Source: Lachnoclostridium sp. UBA6475 (lineage in GTDB: Bacteria; Bacillota; Clostridia; Lachnospirales; Lachnospiraceae). From it: a stretch of DNA of 6,856 bases. A model generated the notes under the pieces. It worked only from the letters and a program-made list of their open reading frames with translations. It had not been told where the DNA came from and searched no databases. How positions within the stretch are numbered: position 1 is the first letter of the stretch; each line of letters starts with the position of its first letter. This document shows, one piece after another, positions 5,546 through 6,856 of this stretch. The stretch is from positions 6,728-13,583 of the forward strand of contig DJNB01000030.1 of NCBI GenBank assembly GCA_002435545.1. The letters run 5' to 3'. The position numbers and the translations under genes are program-made.

Positions 5546-6387
5546 TCACACAGAAATTTTTTCCTCTATCCTATTATTGATTGTTTCAGCCTCATTCAGA
5601 ATGCGCAGCTGATATTCCGCTATTTCCTTCAAAACTGCAAATCTATCTGCCTTATCATTTCCTTCTCGAATCATCTGAGCATTATGAGATTCAAGATTTG
5701 ATAATACCGCAAGTTCATTTATAGTTGCGTAATCCCTAACATTACTCTTTTTAGCAAGTTCTGGGTTTGCTTCTCTCCAAGCTTTCGCGGTGAATCCAAA
5801 CAATGCAACATTTAACAAATCTGCCTCTTCTGCATAAGGAAGCCATTGCAATTCCTCTCGATAATTACAAGCAGGGATCAAATAATTTTTCACTGCATCT
5901 GTCTGAATCAAATAATTATTCTTAGAAAGAAACCGCTTCGCATTCCATTCTAATTTTTGCAAATCATTTTCTTTTTCTTTTAATCGTTGAAATTCTTTAA
6001 TAAGATACAACTTAAATACCGGGCTAATGGCAGACGCAAATTCAAATGCAATATCTGAGATAGCATAAGTTCCGCCTTATCGTCCGGATATAGCTTTTAT
6101 ACCAATAGCACAAGTTGCTTCTACCCATTTTGTTGGTGACATTGTGAAAGCATTTAATCCAGCTTCTTTTCTAAACCCCTCGAATTCGATGGGGTTAAAA
6201 TTAGGATTATACAGACTTTCCCATATGCCAAGAAATTCGATAGTATTGCGGTTTCTCATCCAATTTCCGATAACGCCATTAGGGTCTTCGCCATTCTTCT
6301 GTTTGGCAATGTCTGTTATTCAGATGTAACCTATTCCATCTTTATTGATCGTCTTTATGGTTCGATCTTTGACTATAATCTTGCCAT
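5546..6387 (-). pseudogene. KilA-N domain protein gene, broken by in-frame stops
   Basis: One continuous minus-strand frame reads as a KilA-N protein: ITDIAKQKNGEDPNGVIGNW, WMRNRNTIEFLGIWESL, TKWVEATCAIGI, then GGTYAISDIAFEFASAISPV, LYLIKEFQRLKEKE, EEADLLNVALFGFTAKAWRE and NELAVLSNLESHNA up to the TGA at 5546. KilA-N proteins are phage-type DNA-binding proteins also found in bacterial accessory regions. The frame is interrupted by TGA at 6320-6322 (where family members have YI-[ST]-TDIA-like sequence) and TAA at 6077-6079 (GR-stop-GGTYA, usually tyrosine), with no frameshift between them. The natural start is probably near ATG 6385-6387, preceded by AAGG; it reads in frame only if one base was lost just after it. 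The same frame also runs up through a TAA at 6401-6403 to ATG 6448. The two open pieces (from about 6010 and 6259) are fragments, not separate genes. Confidence 0.85.
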
Positions 6388-6447
6388 AATCCTTAGTTCT
6401 TTATTTTCCGCTAACCCATATGATAAATGGTTTTGCTTTTGTATTCA

Positions 6448-6663
6448 TTATGAATGTTGTTTCTTACAGACCATGTCGTATGGTACATGTTTATAAAGCA
6501 TATTCTCGCTTTCTACCCAAATATCATAAGATGGGACTTTGGGGCGTTCGAATATCCCATTAGCATCAACAATGAAAACAATTCCTTCTCGTTTTATTCC
6601 GTTTAATGTGAACATCACCTCATCGCCAACTTTATATAATGTTTGTCTTTCGTCTGCCATCAT
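6448..6663 (-). CDS. Small conserved-looking hypothetical protein, 71 residues
   Basis: I do not recognise a named family. The sequence is compact and beta-rich: KVGDEVMFTLNGIKREGIVF (11-30) followed by IVDANGIF, PSYDIWVESENMLYKHVP. This would suit a small SH3-like barrel or binding protein. There is no signal peptide or membrane segment. The ATG at 6663 overlaps the stop of the upstream XRE gene by four bases (ATGA). A second ATG at 6660 is equally possible. No Shine-Dalgarno lies within 20 bases, so translation probably depends on re-initiation after the XRE gene. Its stop shares one base with an ATG in the KilA-N frame (TAATG). It looks like an accessory member of the XRE/KilA-N cassette; the function is unknown. 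Confidence 0.75.
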   Translation of the reverse strand: MMADERQTLYKVGDEVMFTLNGIKREGIVFIVDANGIFERPKVPSYDIWVESENMLYKHVPYDMVCKKQHS

Positions 6664-6856
6664 TCAACACGAATATATTTTGGTTCTTCCTTGGTAGATA
6701 CGAGTAGTTCTCTCACATCTATGTCAAGAGCTTTGGACACTTCTACAAGCGTATCAAGGCTGGGCTGCGAGACATTGGTACACCATTTGCTGACAGTAGC
6801 AGGGTCTTTGCCAAGTTCCCCAGCCAACCATTTCGCTGTTTTCTTCTTTTCTACAA
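6660..6856 (-). CDS. Small XRE/Cro-type DNA-binding regulator (partial, 5' end off window)
   Basis: The last 64 codons are visible before the stop TGA at 6660-6662. They read VEKKKTAKWLAGELGKDPAT, then VSKWCTNVSQPSLDTLVEV and ALDIDVRELLVSTKEEPKY. This is a Cro/C1 helix-turn-helix covering nearly the whole protein, with the recognition helix at DPATVSKWCTN (17-27). Family members of this short type are about 65-75 residues, so only a few N-terminal residues should be missing. From general knowledge, such stand-alone small XRE proteins often sit beside restriction-modification or other defence genes, which may lie beyond the window edge. It overlaps the 71-residue gene by four bases and probably heads or controls this operon. 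Confidence 0.88.
   Translation of the reverse strand, partial: VEKKKTAKWLAGELGKDPATVSKWCTNVSQPSLDTLVEVSKALDIDVRELLVSTKEEPKYIRVE

Noticed and set aside
5216..5612. Plus-strand open frames across the abiE control region
   Set aside because: They translate the palindromic repeats and antisense coding DNA, and resemble no protein.
5546..6010. A separate 154-residue protein gene starting at TTG 6010
   Set aside because: It is the C-terminal part of the KilA-N protein; the same frame continues upstream with conserved KilA-N sequence to the TAA at 6077, and no ribosome binding site supports the TTG.
6077..6448. Stop-codon recoding (for example TGA read as an amino acid) in the KilA-N frame
   Set aside because: Both TGA and TAA occur, other genes here use both as normal stops, and no recoding structure is apparent.

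Overview
The window looks like a low-GC Firmicute, probably a gut clostridium of the Lachnospiraceae type. This is inferred from AT-rich DNA, strong AGGAGG-like ribosome binding sites, sigma-A-like promoters and the protein families present. No rRNA, tRNA or other taxonomic marker is present. Every gene I can support lies on the minus strand, so the transcriptional order runs from position 6856 down to 1.

Right part (about 5330-6856, read right to left): a defence or mobile-type cassette. It starts with the tail of a small XRE/Cro-type regulator (6660 to the edge). This overlaps an unrecognised 71-residue protein (6448-6663), which is followed by a KilA-N domain gene (5546-6387) broken by in-frame stop codons. 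Next is a control region (5348-5471) with two nearly identical 34-bp palindromic repeats flanking a good sigma-A promoter. It drives an AbiE-type type IV toxin-antitoxin pair: AbiEi antitoxin/repressor (4790-5329) and AbiEii nucleotidyltransferase toxin (3966-4790), joined by a one-base stop/start overlap.

Middle part (about 1204-3960): after an 80-bp gap rich in short dyads and holding a plausible promoter comes a compact operon. It encodes a class I SAM-dependent methyltransferase, a TetR-family repressor, a DUF998 membrane protein overlapping the repressor gene by four bases, and a flavodoxin-fold NAD(P)H-dependent FMN reductase with a four-cysteine cluster. The palindromes at the promoter are candidate operators for the TetR protein.

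Left part (1-1200): a PAP2-superfamily membrane phosphatase-like protein with altered active-site motifs, followed after 21 bp by an XRE-type regulator with a C-terminal membrane segment that runs off the left edge.

The most interesting structure is the abiE control region. The two palindrome centres are 84 bp apart, eight helical turns at 10.5 bp per turn, with the promoter between them. This is the layout expected for cooperative or looped autorepression by AbiEi. No stretch over 300 bp lacks a gene or gene remnant.
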